Notes under the pieces: generated by a model | The model's database searches: none | What the model was told of the DNA's origin: nothing | What the model saw: the letters and a program-made list of their open reading frames with translations, nothing else | Shown: positions 33,946 to 42,991 of the stretch, piece by piece | Position numbering within the stretch: position 1 is the first letter of the stretch | How the letters are laid out: every line of letters starts with the position of its first letter | Assembly: GCA_027488975.1 (NCBI GenBank) | Contig: JAIYAQ010000024.1 | Span: 1 to 64,000 of the forward strand | DNA length: 64,000 nucleotides | Source of the DNA: Cyanobium sp. E1_MAG_00006 | GTDB taxonomy: Bacteria; Cyanobacteriota; Cyanobacteriia; PCC-6307; Cyanobiaceae | Direction: 5' to 3' | Program-made: the position numbers and the translations under genes

Positions 33946-34443
33946 ATGGCCGGCGTGTCCCGCTCTGCAGCACCCCTGCCCCCTGTGCTCGCGGCCCCTG
34001 CGCTGACCCTGCTGGGCCCCGCGCAGGGGCCGCTGCCATGGCCACAGCTGCCGCTTCCCCTGGCGGGTGAGAGCGTGGCGGCCGGCTTTCCCAGCCCCGC
34101 CGACGACTACATCGACGTTGGCATCGACCTCAACGACACGCTGATCCGCCACCCCAGCAGCACCTTCTTCCTGCGGGTGAGCGGCGACTCGATGACCGGC
34201 GCCGGCATCCAGCACGGCGATCTGCTGGTGGTGGACCGCAGCCTCGAGGCCCGGCCCGGCCAGATCGTGGTGGCGGTGCTGGATGGGGCCTTCACCCTCA
34301 AGCGGCTGGTGCACCACCGCGGCCGGCTGCGGCTGGAGGCCGCCAACAGCGCCTACCCGCCCCTGGAACTGCACCAATGCGGCGACGTGCAGATCTGGGG
34401 TGTGGCGATCCACGTGATCCACAGCTTCAGCCGCCATGGCTGA
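33946..34443 (+). CDS. umuD: UmuD-like autoproteolytic subunit of DNA polymerase V
   Basis: 165 aa, LexA/UmuD S24 family. Predicted cleavage at the Ala-Gly of AAGFPSP (near residue 45), nucleophile Ser82 in GDSM and catalytic Lys119 in FTLKRL. After RecA-assisted self-cleavage UmuD' pairs with UmuC for translesion synthesis. The N-terminal 40 residues are Pro/Ala-rich. It overlaps umuC by eight bases. Confidence 0.93.
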   Translation: MAGVSRSAAPLPPVLAAPALTLLGPAQGPLPWPQLPLPLAGESVAAGFPSPADDYIDVGIDLNDTLIRHPSSTFFLRVSGDSMTGAGIQHGDLLVVDRSLEARPGQIVVAVLDGAFTLKRLVHHRGRLRLEAANSAYPPLELHQCGDVQIWGVAIHVIHSFSRHG

Positions 34444-35713
34444 TGCCCTGGTGCTGATCGATGCCAACAACTTCTATGCCAGCTGCGAGCAGGCCCTCGA
34501 TCCGGCGCTGCTGGGGCGGCCGGTGGTGGTGCTCTCCAACAACGACGGCTGCGTGGTGTCGCGCAGCAGCGAGGCACGCCAGCTGGGCATCGCCATGGGT
34601 CGCCCCTACTTCCAGATCGCCGAGCAGCTGGCCCACCACGGCGTGGTGGTGCGCAGCTCCAACTACGCCCTCTACGGCGACATGAGCCAGCGGCTGATGA
34701 GCAGCCTCGAACCCTGGGTGGCCGAGCTGGAGGTGTACTCGATCGATGAGGCTTTCGCCCGGCTGCCGCGCCCCCGCGGCGGCGACCTCAGCCCCTGGGC
34801 ACGCGAGCTGCGCAGCCGCATCCGCCAGAACCTGGGGCTGCCGATCGCCATCGGCATCGCCCCCAGCAAGGTGCTGGCCAAGCTGGCCAACCGCATCGCC
34901 AAGGCCGATAGCCGCCACGCCGGCCTGTTCGACCTCAGCCGCCAGGCGGACCCCGACCCCTGGCTGGAGGGCACACCGGTGGAGGAGCTCTGGGGGGTGG
35001 GCCGGCGCCTGGGCCGCTGGTGCCGCCTGCGCAGCATCGCCAACGCCCGCCAGCTGCGCGACATGGCCAGCGGCGAGCTGCGGGCCAAGGCCGGCGTGGT
35101 GGGGGTGCGGCTGCAGCTGGAGCTGCGCGGGGTGAGCTGCCTGCCGCTGGAGGAGGCCCCCGCCGCCAAACGGGAAACCTGCGTCAGCCGCAGCTTCAGC
35201 CGACCGATCAGCGAGCTGGAGGACCTGCGCCAGGCGGTGGCCAGCTACGTGGTGCGGGCGGCGGAGAAGCTGCGGCGGCAGCGGCAGCGGGCCGGCCGGC
35301 TCACGGTGTTCGCCCGCACCAGCCCCTTCGCACCGAACTTCTTCAGCCGCGCCGCCGGCGTGGAGCTGCCCCTGGCCAGCCACGACACCGCCGTGCTGCT
35401 GCAGGCCGCCCTGCAGCTGGTGCCAGCCCTGCACCGCCCCCACCGGCGCTTCGTCAAAGCCGGCGTACTGCTGCAGGATCTGCAGCCGGAAACCCAGCTG
35501 CAGCAGCACCTGCTGGCACCTCTGCCTCCGGAGCAGCAGCAGCGGCGCGAAGCGCTGATGGCCTGCATCGATGGCCTCAACCGCCGCTACGGCACCGGCA
35601 CCGTGCAGTGGGCCGCCTGCGGCCTCCAGCCGGATTGGGCGATGCGGCGGCAACAGCTGTCGCGCGCCGCCACCACACGCCTGGATGATCTGCCCACGGT
35701 GTGGGCGCGCTGA
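34436..35713 (+). CDS. umuC: UmuC-like Y-family DNA polymerase V catalytic subunit
   Basis: 425 aa. VLIDANNFYASCEQ and YSIDEAF carry the catalytic carboxylates of Y-family polymerases; SNYALYGDMSQR, GIGIAPSKVLAKLANRIAK and the little-finger region follow, ending with the UmuC C-terminal domain. It gives error-prone bypass of lesions. The gene is very GC-rich, unlike the upstream cyclase-like gene. A 12-bp hairpin covers its stop codon. Confidence 0.95.
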   Translation: MADALVLIDANNFYASCEQALDPALLGRPVVVLSNNDGCVVSRSSEARQLGIAMGRPYFQIAEQLAHHGVVVRSSNYALYGDMSQRLMSSLEPWVAELEVYSIDEAFARLPRPRGGDLSPWARELRSRIRQNLGLPIAIGIAPSKVLAKLANRIAKADSRHAGLFDLSRQADPDPWLEGTPVEELWGVGRRLGRWCRLRSIANARQLRDMASGELRAKAGVVGVRLQLELRGVSCLPLEEAPAAKRETCVSRSFSRPISELEDLRQAVASYVVRAAEKLRRQRQRAGRLTVFARTSPFAPNFFSRAAGVELPLASHDTAVLLQAALQLVPALHRPHRRFVKAGVLLQDLQPETQLQQHLLAPLPPEQQQRREALMACIDGLNRRYGTGTVQWAACGLQPDWAMRRQQLSRAATTRLDDLPTVWAR

Positions 35714-35738
35714 TGCGAGGCGAACCCATCAGCGCGCC
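35704..35738. terminator. Perfect 12-bp hairpin over the umuC stop codon, no T-run
   Basis: GGCGCGCTGATG pairs exactly with CATCAGCGCGCC around an 11-base loop; the stop TGA is at 35711-35713 in the left arm. It separates umuC from the convergent exported-protein gene ending at 35761. No T-run on either side, so if a terminator it is of the U-less type. Confidence 0.6.
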
Positions 35739-35760
35739 ATCCCGGCGATTCACAGGGGGC

Positions 35761-36048
35761 TCAGATGGTGCCGAACTTCTGGGTGGCCTGCTTCACGCAG
35801 ACATCTTTAGCCTGATCCAGGCTCTGGCGCCGGTTGAGCATGCCGTCGGAGACGCAGCTGCAGGTGAAATCCACCATGCCGGCAGGCGGTGTCTTGCTGG
35901 CCTTCTTGAAATCGGCCTGCATCGCTGATGCGCACTTGCCGGTGATGATCTGGCGCATCATGTTGGCCTGCGCCGGTGCAGCGGCGAGCAGGGCAGCGCC
36001 GCCCAGGAACAGCAGCGCGGCGAATCCGGTGCGGGAGGAGGTGCGCAT
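35761..36048 (-). CDS. Small exported cysteine-containing protein (95 aa)
   Basis: 95 aa. Signal peptide (TGFAALLFLGGAALLAAAPAQA, cleavage near residue 28). The mature part has four Cys (GKCASAM, FTCSC and DVCVKQ), so one or two disulfides are likely in the periplasm. ATG at 36048 preferred over a GTG four codons upstream because it directly precedes the basic n-region. Function unknown. Confidence 0.75.
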   Translation of the reverse strand: MRTSSRTGFAALLFLGGAALLAAAPAQANMMRQIITGKCASAMQADFKKASKTPPAGMVDFTCSCVSDGMLNRRQSLDQAKDVCVKQATQKFGTI

Positions 36049-36110
36049 CAGACGGAGCACGGGGGAGATGGGGTGATGGGATGTGTCCTACCAGAAGCGC
36101 AGCGACGAAT

Positions 36111-36144
36111 CCGCTCCGGTAGGGCGGGAATCAGGCCGGAGCGG
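36111..36144 (-). terminator. Perfect 9-bp hairpin bracketing the dnaG stop codon, no T-run
   Basis: CCGCTCCGG pairs with CCGGAGCGG around a 16-base loop that contains the dnaG stop codon (36131-36133). No T-run. It lies between dnaG and the next minus-strand gene starting at 36048, as expected for a transcript-end signal. Confidence 0.55.
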
Positions 36145-38251
36145 GCTCGGAGCGCGTTGCCACCACCTCCTCGTGGGCAGCGCAGCGCTGGGAATCGAGG
36201 TGAGCGATGTGCTTGCGCTCGTTGTAGTAGAGCTCCTGGAAGCGCAGGGCATCGCTGTTGAGAGCAGCGAACATGGCATCGATCCGGCTCTCCATATCGA
36301 GAGCGGCGGAATCAATGGGGGGATCGCCGGCCTTGTCCTCCAGCAAGCGGGCGATGCAGCGCTCCAGGGTCTCCAGCCGCTGGCTGCTCCAGGCGCTGAG
36401 CAGGTGGCGGCAGCGCTTGATGCTGCGCTGACGCTCCAGAGCTGCGGTAGCTCCGCGCAACTGCAGCAGCGGGTTGGCCAGGGCCAGCCGCTGCACATCG
36501 CTGGGTTCCAGCAGGGGCGTGAGGCGGCTCAGCAGATCGGTGCCGGCGGCCGGTGGGGTGTCCTCGTCCTGGCTGACCAGCAGCTGATCAGCCAGCAGCC
36601 GCGGCAGATCGAGATCCGCCAGCTCATGGCCGGGATCACTGCCGCGGTTGATCGCCTCCAGCCGGCCAACACCAAGGTTGTCCTCCTCCAGGGAACTGAT
36701 GGCGGCCCAGAGCTGGCGGTGGTGGGCCAGAGCGAAGTCGTCGAGCTCCCGGCGACGCAATTCGGCGCGGATGGCCGCGCGACTGGCGGGGCAATGCAGG
36801 TAGAGGCGCAGCAGTTCCGCTTCAGCACGCTCGCGCAGGCCCGCCTCACCGGGCTGCTCCCAGCGCTGGGAGCGGCCGTGCCAGCGCTGACCCTTCACCT
36901 GCTGACGCAGGTCGTCCTCCAGCTGCAGCGCCAGTCGGGCCTGGCCGCCACTGAGCCGCTCAGCCACCTGCTGCAGATAGCGGGAGCGCACGGCGCTGGC
37001 CGGCAGCTTGCCCAGCAGCGCCACCAGGGCACTCACCGCCTGCTGGAACTGATCGGAGCGGGCCAGATCACGATCCGCCAGCACCTGGTCGATCTGCCAG
37101 TCGAGCCAGAGGGGCGCCTGATCCAGCAGCGAGCGGTACTCACCGGCCCCGTGCTGCTGAAGGAACTCATCCGGGTCCTTTCCGGCGGGCAGCTGCAGCA
37201 CCCGCAGCTCCAGCTGACCCTGCAGCGCCAGCTGTTCCACCTCGCCGATCGCCCGCTGGGCGGCGCGCACGCCGGCGCGGTCGGTGTCGAAGTTGAGGAT
37301 CAGCCGCTTGCCATCGCAGCAGCGGCAGATCTGGGTGATCTGCTGGCTGCTGAGAGCCGTGCCCAGGGCTGCCACGGCGTTGTTGATGCCGGCGGCATGC
37401 AGGGCGATCACATCGAAGTAGCCCTCCACCACAACCGCCCGGTCGTCCTTGCGGATGGCGTTGACCGCCTTGTCGAGTCCGTAGAGGTGCTTGCCCTTCT
37501 CGAACACCTCCGTTTCCGGGGAGTTGAGGTACTTCGGCTCGGCGCCATCGAGGCTGCGGCCACCGAAGCCGATGATGCGGCCCTGGCGGTCGCTGATCGG
37601 CACCATCACCCGGTGGCGGAACCGGTCGTAGTAGCCGCGGCTGTCGGAGGCGCTGCTGCCCTTGCGCGGCACCACCAGGCCCGCCGCCTCCAGCAGCTCG
37701 GGCGCCACGCCCTCCACCTGCTGCAGATGGCTGAGCAGGCCATCCCAGCGCTCAGGGGCATAGCCGAGACCGAAGGCCTCGAGGGTGGTTTCGCTGAGGC
37801 CGCGGCTGTCACGCAGATAGGCCAGGGCCGGGGCGCCCTCCGGCGTGCGCAGCTGATCGCGGAACCAACCCGCCGCCAGGCGCAGCACCCGGTGCAGCTG
37901 GTCGCGGCGGGAGAGCTGCTGGCGCAGGCGCTCCTGCTGCGGCCCCTCCAGCGTCTCCACCGGCAGCTGGTATTTGCGCGCCAGCTCCAGCACCACATCG
38001 CTGAAGCTCTGGCGCTGCAGCTCCATCAGGAACTTGATGGCGTTGCCACCGGCCCCGCAGGAGAAGCAGTAATAAAACTGCTTGGCCGGCGACACCGTCA
38101 TCGACGGGGATTTGTCGTCGTGGAAGGGGCAGACCCCCACGAACTCGCGCCCCTTCTTCTTGAGCACCACGTGCTCGCCCACCACATCAACGATGTCGGC
38201 CCGTTCCTTGACGGCCTCGATCGTGCGGGGGTGGAGGCGGGGGATGCTCAA
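36131..38251 (-). CDS. dnaG: DNA primase
   Basis: 706 aa. N-terminal zinc-binding domain (CPFHDDKSPS and YYCFSCGAGG), TOPRIM catalytic core (VVVEGYFDVIALHAAGI and LILNFDTDRAGVRAAQRAI) and a C-terminal helicase-binding domain from about residue 440. It makes RNA primers for replication. A long opposite-strand frame across it is a GC-driven shadow. It diverges from the MscS gene across 98 bases. Confidence 0.97.
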   Translation of the reverse strand: MSIPRLHPRTIEAVKERADIVDVVGEHVVLKKKGREFVGVCPFHDDKSPSMTVSPAKQFYYCFSCGAGGNAIKFLMELQRQSFSDVVLELARKYQLPVETLEGPQQERLRQQLSRRDQLHRVLRLAAGWFRDQLRTPEGAPALAYLRDSRGLSETTLEAFGLGYAPERWDGLLSHLQQVEGVAPELLEAAGLVVPRKGSSASDSRGYYDRFRHRVMVPISDRQGRIIGFGGRSLDGAEPKYLNSPETEVFEKGKHLYGLDKAVNAIRKDDRAVVVEGYFDVIALHAAGINNAVAALGTALSSQQITQICRCCDGKRLILNFDTDRAGVRAAQRAIGEVEQLALQGQLELRVLQLPAGKDPDEFLQQHGAGEYRSLLDQAPLWLDWQIDQVLADRDLARSDQFQQAVSALVALLGKLPASAVRSRYLQQVAERLSGGQARLALQLEDDLRQQVKGQRWHGRSQRWEQPGEAGLRERAEAELLRLYLHCPASRAAIRAELRRRELDDFALAHHRQLWAAISSLEEDNLGVGRLEAINRGSDPGHELADLDLPRLLADQLLVSQDEDTPPAAGTDLLSRLTPLLEPSDVQRLALANPLLQLRGATAALERQRSIKRCRHLLSAWSSQRLETLERCIARLLEDKAGDPPIDSAALDMESRIDAMFAALNSDALRFQELYYNERKHIAHLDSQRCAAHEEVVATRSEPAPA

Positions 38252-38349
38252 CGGTGGCGGGCTCGGCAGCTGGACGGCAATTCTGGCGGCGCTGTGTCGA
38301 TCGGGCCGGGGGCAGCTGTCAGCATGCGCGCAGCGGCAGATGGATCGGC

Positions 38350-40584
38350 GTGACAGGTAGACTGCTCCGGCGGGGAGGCAGCGCTCAGGGGCGCTGGCTC
38401 AGAGCCCTGCTGACGGGGCTGCTGGCCGCGCTGCTGACCCTCGCGCTGAGCGGACTCGGCTGGCTGGCTCCCGTGCTCGCCACTCCTGGAGCCTCAGCGT
38501 GGCCGGGAACGGCAGTGGGATCAACGCGAGGCGGCGGAACGGTAATCCCGATCAACGAGCAGCCCTTCTACGCCGAACTGATCAGAACAGCAGAGCGCTG
38601 GAACAACGCACCCCTGGGGCAGGTGGTGGGGGAGAGCCCACGGGAGACGATCCTCAACTTCTACGCCGTGATGGCGCGGGTGAATCACGAGCTGGAGGTG
38701 GCCACAGAGCGGCCCCAGCAGGACCCGGGCTGGTTCTGGAGCGGGGCCACACGGCAGCGGATCCGCAGCGCCGAGGAGCTGTTCCAGCTGGCGGTGCAGG
38801 CGCTCGATAGCAGCGAGATTCCGGAGAGCATCCGTGATGACCAGGCGGAGGAGGCCGCGATGCAGCTGAAGGAGGTGCTGGATTTCGTGTTCAGCCACAG
38901 CAGCGTGCCGATCGCCATCCCGGATTCAACCGATCTGAAAACGCTCAACAATCAGCGCAACAAGAGTCGGGACAGCTGGACCCTGCCGAATACGGCAATC
39001 ACGCTCACCAGCGAGGTGGAGCAGCGCGAAGCCAACATCGATTTCCTGTTCTCCGCAAGCACGGTGAACCAGATCGGCCGGATGTACGCGCAGATCCGGG
39101 ATGCGGCAGCGGTGGCACAACCCTTCGCCACGCCGAACTTCTATCAGAACTTCATCAACACCCCTGGCTATCTGGCTCCGCCGAAGTGGTATCTCCGGCT
39201 GCCTGCTGGGCTGCGCCAGGTGCTGGAGCTTTCCCTCGCCGATCAGACCCTGTTCCAGTTCCTGGCAGCGGCGGCCATGCTGCTGGTCTACGGCTGGGTG
39301 GTGCTCGCACTGTTCCGCCGGCTGCTGCACACCTACCGCTATTACCGCAGCCGCGAGCTGCCGGGACTGCCCACCTGGCAACAGGACAATGCCGCCTGGA
39401 CGCGCGTTCTGCTCACGCTGCCGGTGATGCCGCTGACCTGGCTCAGTGATCTGGTGATCGATGACCTGGTGAATTTCACCGGGGTGCCACTGAGGGTGGT
39501 CACCTACCTGTTCTTCATCTGCTATTTCCTCGCCGCCAGCATCTTCTTCTTCTTCCTGTTTGAAGCGCTTGGCCGCTCGCTGGCGGAATGGCTGGTGCAC
39601 CTGCGCGGTGGCAATTCCGAGCTGCAACTGCGGCGTGTGAGCAACCTGGTGATGCCGGTGTGCCGCGTGCTGGGCGGCGTGGTGGCGCTGGTGCTGATCT
39701 ACCGGCTGCTGATCACGCTGGGGCTGCCCTCCACCACGGTGCTGGCGTTCTCCGCGGTGCCGGGTCTCGCGATCGGCCTTGGCGCCTCGAAGCTGCTGGG
39801 CAACCTGTTCGCCGGTCTGTCGATTCAGACCGACCGCCCCGTGCGGGTGGGTGAGTTCTGCCGGATCGGCGACAACCTCGGCTTCGTGACCCGCATCGGC
39901 CTGCGCTCGCTGGAACTGCAGACGCTGGAAAGCCGGGTGACGATCCCGAATGCGATCGCCGACGACGAGACGATCGTGAACTATTCACGCCGGCAGCGCA
40001 GCAGCGAGACCGTGGCGCGGCAATCGCTGGCATTGCGGCTGGCGGTTCACCATCCGTTCAGCCCGGAGCAGGTGGCCGACCTGCTCCGGTTCGTGCGGCA
40101 GCACCTGGAAGGGCTGCAGAAGCTGCAGAAGCTGCAGGAACCGCTGGTGAGCCTGGAGCAGGATGGGATGGAGCAGTTCACGCTGCTCTGCCATGGCCTG
40201 GTGGAACAGAGCGACTGGCCTGGCTATCTGAGCCTGCGGGAGACACTGCTGCTGCGGCTGGAGGAGATCGTTGAACAGGTGCGGCTGTCACAGCGTCAGA
40301 TCGGCGTCAGCTACGACACACGCCCCGAGCAGCTGCAACGGATCCCCGAGTTGATTGCCGAGGTGGTGAATCGCGATCCACACCTGAGCCTGCAATCGTG
40401 CCGGCTGATGACCATCTCGGAGTTCAGCTACGACTACAGCTTCCGCTTCCACGCCCACCACGAGAGCTTCGGGCGCTTCAAGGACGCCATCCACCGCCTG
40501 AACAAGGATCTGCTGGCCTGCTTCGCCGCTGAGGCCATTGAGATTCCCTATCCAACGGCGGTGGAAATCCAGAGGGACGGCTGA
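38350..40584 (+). CDS. Large MscS-family mechanosensitive channel
   Basis: 744 aa from the GTG at 38350 (the frame is open 32 codons further, opposite dnaG's start region, without membrane-like sequence). A signal-like first helix and a periplasmic helical domain (residues about 60-280) precede five or so membrane segments. The MscS pore helix and beta domain are at VPGLAIGLGASKLLGNLFAG and GEFCRIGDNLGFV, TIPNAIADDETIVNYSRR. The C-terminus is cytoplasmic. It probably releases solutes on hypo-osmotic shock. Confidence 0.87.
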   Translation: MTGRLLRRGGSAQGRWLRALLTGLLAALLTLALSGLGWLAPVLATPGASAWPGTAVGSTRGGGTVIPINEQPFYAELIRTAERWNNAPLGQVVGESPRETILNFYAVMARVNHELEVATERPQQDPGWFWSGATRQRIRSAEELFQLAVQALDSSEIPESIRDDQAEEAAMQLKEVLDFVFSHSSVPIAIPDSTDLKTLNNQRNKSRDSWTLPNTAITLTSEVEQREANIDFLFSASTVNQIGRMYAQIRDAAAVAQPFATPNFYQNFINTPGYLAPPKWYLRLPAGLRQVLELSLADQTLFQFLAAAAMLLVYGWVVLALFRRLLHTYRYYRSRELPGLPTWQQDNAAWTRVLLTLPVMPLTWLSDLVIDDLVNFTGVPLRVVTYLFFICYFLAASIFFFFLFEALGRSLAEWLVHLRGGNSELQLRRVSNLVMPVCRVLGGVVALVLIYRLLITLGLPSTTVLAFSAVPGLAIGLGASKLLGNLFAGLSIQTDRPVRVGEFCRIGDNLGFVTRIGLRSLELQTLESRVTIPNAIADDETIVNYSRRQRSSETVARQSLALRLAVHHPFSPEQVADLLRFVRQHLEGLQKLQKLQEPLVSLEQDGMEQFTLLCHGLVEQSDWPGYLSLRETLLLRLEEIVEQVRLSQRQIGVSYDTRPEQLQRIPELIAEVVNRDPHLSLQSCRLMTISEFSYDYSFRFHAHHESFGRFKDAIHRLNKDLLACFAAEAIEIPYPTAVEIQRDG

Positions 40585-40587
40585 GCG

Positions 40588-41517
40588 GTGCTCGGAAACA
40601 GCCGCAGCAGCGAGAGCACGGCAACCCTTTGGATGATCTCCAGCGCCCTCAGCTTCAGCCTGATGGGCGTGTGTGTGAAAACGCTGGGCGGGCGAATCCC
40701 CGTGACTGAGGTGGTGCTGGCCCGCTCGCTGGTGAGCCTGCTGCTGAGTGTGGTTATGCTGCGCCAGGCTGGCTTGAACCCCTGGGGGCAGCGTCGCTGG
40801 CTGCTGGTGCTGCGCGGGGTGATCGGCACCGCGGCCCTGCTCTGCGTGTTCGCCGCGCTGGCCCGACTCCCGCTGGCGCCCGCCACGGTGCTGCAGTACC
40901 TGCAGCCCACCTTCACGGCGCTGCTGGCCTGGCTGCTGCTGCGGGAGCGGGTGGGGCCGCGGGTGCTGCTGGCCGCCGTGCTGGGCTGGCTGGCGGTGGT
41001 GCTGCTCAGCAACCCCGCCGAACTGAGTGGTCTGTTCGGCCCTGTGGCCAGCCTGCTGCTGGGGCAGCGCAGCGAACCGCTACCGCTCGCTGGTGTGCTG
41101 CTCGCCCTGGCGGGAGCGCTGCTGTCCGCCTGTGCCTACGTGAGTGTGCGCGCGTTGGGACGCAGCGAGCATCCGCTGGTGATCGTCTTCTATTTCCCCC
41201 TGGTGGGGCTGGTGCTCACCCTGCCGGCAGTGCTGATCGATCCGGTGCTGCCAACCGGTGCCGAATGGCTGGCGCTGCTGGGAGTGGGCCTGTTCACGCA
41301 GCTGGGGCAGATCGGCATCACCAAGGGGCTGCTGGGTCTGCCCGCCGCCCGGGCGACGGCGATGAGCTATGGCCAGGTGCCCCTGGCGGCCCTGTGGGGG
41401 TGGTGGTTCTTCCAGGAACCCCTCGATCCGGATACGGCGATGGCGGCCGTGCTGGTGCTGTTGGCCACGCTGCTGAGCCTCAGGCCCGCTCGCCCGGCAG
41501 CGGCAGAGGATCAATGA
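40588..41517 (+). CDS. DMT superfamily (EamA-type) exporter
   Basis: 309 aa, GTG start three bases after the MscS stop. Ten hydrophobic segments in two EamA repeats; LARLPLAPATVLQYLQPTFTA in the first and the corresponding ATAMSYGQVPLAALWGWWFF in the second are characteristic. It exports a small metabolite of unknown identity. An ATG 15 codons in (MISSALSFSLMG) is an alternative start. The 3' end overlaps the convergent lipoprotein gene by 38 bases. Confidence 0.87.
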   Translation: MLGNSRSSESTATLWMISSALSFSLMGVCVKTLGGRIPVTEVVLARSLVSLLLSVVMLRQAGLNPWGQRRWLLVLRGVIGTAALLCVFAALARLPLAPATVLQYLQPTFTALLAWLLLRERVGPRVLLAAVLGWLAVVLLSNPAELSGLFGPVASLLLGQRSEPLPLAGVLLALAGALLSACAYVSVRALGRSEHPLVIVFYFPLVGLVLTLPAVLIDPVLPTGAEWLALLGVGLFTQLGQIGITKGLLGLPAARATAMSYGQVPLAALWGWWFFQEPLDPDTAMAAVLVLLATLLSLRPARPAAAEDQ

Positions 41518-41968
41518 GCCAGTCCTGACTGGCTCCATCGGCGCTGCCCACAGGCCTCGCCAGGCGCCAGCTCTGGCCGCGCTCGCCCCGCTGCAGATAG
41601 AGATCGAAGGCGCTGTCCACCCGGATCGGATCACCGGGCAGGCGCCAGTCGAAGCGGCCACTGAGATGCAGCCCGCGGCCGCTGCCGATCGGGAGGGATT
41701 CCTGGTGTTCCACGCGCACGCGGCTCACCACCGGTTCGCCCTCGGCCGTGAGATCGAGTGCGGAGGCGATCGCCTGCTGGGTGAGATCGATCTGCAACTG
41801 CAGGGCCGAGAGCAGCACCTTCTGCGGAGGCTGCCCCACACCGCCGCAGGCGCTGATGGCCAGGCTGAGCAGCACGCTGAGCAGCAGGGCCAGGGCACGC
41901 CGCAGCCCGGTCAGGGCAGGCAGACGCAGGCCCGCGGCAGCCGTCGGGGTTGTCGGACCGGGCAGCAT
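41480..41968 (-). CDS. Predicted lipoprotein, unknown function
   Basis: 162 aa from the ATG at 41968; an ATG eight codons upstream would overlap the divergent ruvA start. Signal sequence RRALALLLSVLLSLAISACGG with a lipobox SAC, so the Cys near residue 42 is lipidated after LspA cleavage. The mature part is about 120 residues (LTAEGEPVVSRVRVEHQES and HLSGRFDWRLPGDPIRVD) of beta-rich character. Family not recognised. Confidence 0.75.
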   Translation of the reverse strand: MLPGPTTPTAAAGLRLPALTGLRRALALLLSVLLSLAISACGGVGQPPQKVLLSALQLQIDLTQQAIASALDLTAEGEPVVSRVRVEHQESLPIGSGRGLHLSGRFDWRLPGDPIRVDSAFDLYLQRGERGQSWRLARPVGSADGASQDWLIDPLPLPGERA

Positions 41969-41990
41969 GGAAAGCAACGCACGTGCCCCC

Positions 41991-42659
41991 ATGATCGGCT
42001 GGCTGCAAGGGCAACTCGCCGATCGCTGGCAGCTGGGCCAGCGCTGCGGCCTTCTGCTGGTGTGCCATGGGGTGGGCTACGAGGTGCAGATCACCCGCCG
42101 GCACTGGGATGGTCTGCCCGCTGATGGCCAGAACCTCACCCTGCATGTGCACCAGACGATCCGCGACGACGGCTGGACCCTCTATGGCTTCGGCCAGCGC
42201 CAGGAGCGGGACCTGTTCCGCGAGCTGGTGGCCGTCAGCGGGGTGGGACCTCAGATGGGCCTGGGGCTGCTGGGATGCCTGGCGGGGGAGGAGCTGGTGC
42301 GGGCGATCGTGCAGGCGGATCTGCGCCTGCTCTGTCAGGCCCCTGGCGTGGGCAAACGCACGGCCGAGCGCCTGTCGGTAGAACTGCGCAGCAAGCTGCA
42401 GGGGCGGTTCGGCGCTGGCTTCGCTGCGGGCCTTCCGGCCGACGACGACCTCAATGGCGGCAGCGACGCTGGTGCGACGGCACTGGCGGCACCGGAGCTG
42501 CGCGAGGAGCTCCAGCTCACGCTGACAGCCCTGGGCTACGAGCCGCTGGAGATCAACCGGGCCCTGCGTGCGGTGGCCGCCCAGGAGCCCGCCCTGGCAC
42601 CGGATGGGGAAGCCTGGCTGCGGGAGAGCCTCCGCTGGCTGTCACGCACGGCGGCCTGA
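41991..42659 (+). CDS. ruvA: Holliday junction branch migration subunit RuvA
   Basis: 222 aa. OB-fold N-terminus (MIGWLQGQLADRW and VCHGVGYEVQITRRH), two helix-hairpin-helix motifs (VSGVGPQMGLGLLG and APGVGKRTAERLSVELRSKL), an acidic Gly-rich linker and the RuvB-binding domain (REELQLTLTALGYEPLEINRAL). Acts with RuvB and RuvC in recombination repair. A 7-bp hairpin (CGGCGGC/GCCGCCG) spans the stop. Confidence 0.96.
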   Translation: MIGWLQGQLADRWQLGQRCGLLLVCHGVGYEVQITRRHWDGLPADGQNLTLHVHQTIRDDGWTLYGFGQRQERDLFRELVAVSGVGPQMGLGLLGCLAGEELVRAIVQADLRLLCQAPGVGKRTAERLSVELRSKLQGRFGAGFAAGLPADDDLNGGSDAGATALAAPELREELQLTLTALGYEPLEINRALRAVAAQEPALAPDGEAWLRESLRWLSRTAA

Positions 42660-42675
42660 GGCAGGGGTGCCGCCG
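42649..42675 (+). other. 7-bp hairpin over the ruvA stop codon
   Basis: CGGCGGC pairs with GCCGCCG around a 13-base loop; the stop codon at 42657-42659 is in the loop. No T-run. It is weaker than the umuC, glnA and dnaG cases and could be chance in GC-rich DNA. Confidence 0.35.
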
Positions 42676-42720
42676 GGGCGTTAAGTTGGTTGTTTGCTCC
42701 GTCAGGGCCCGACGCCGCGC

Positions 42721-42990
42721 ATGTCGCTCGACACCATCAAGAAGCAGGAACTGATCAACGCCCACCAGACCCATGGCACCGACACCGGTTCCGTGGAAGT
42801 GCAGGTGGCGATGCTGAGCGAGCGCATCAGCAAGCTGAGCGGTCACCTGCAGAACAACATCCACGACTTCTCCTCCCGCCAGGGGCTCCTCAAGATGATC
42901 GGCCGGCGCAAGCGCCTGCTGAGCTATCTGCGCGCAGGCAGCGAGCAGCGCTACACGGCCCTGATCCAGAAACTGGGCATCCGCGGCTGA
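42721..42990 (+). CDS. rpsO: 30S ribosomal protein S15
   Basis: 89 aa. [38 protein letters not shown] and the ending [10 protein letters not shown] are the S15 signature. Binds 16S rRNA helices 20-22 early in 30S assembly. An AT-rich stretch (TTAAGTTGGTTG) 30-40 bases before the ATG may belong to its promoter. The PAM68-like gene follows after one base. Confidence 0.97.
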   Translation: MSLDTIKKQELINAHQTHGTDTGSVEVQVAMLSERISKLSGHLQNNIHDFSSRQGLLKMIGRRKRLLSYLRAGSEQRYTALIQKLGIRG

Positions 42991-42991
42991 C

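Noticed and set aside
36083-38353. A 756-codon open frame on the plus strand opposite dnaG
   Set aside because: dnaG on the minus strand has full motif support; the opposite frame is a GC-rich shadow with Gln/Ala/His-rich composition and no domain.
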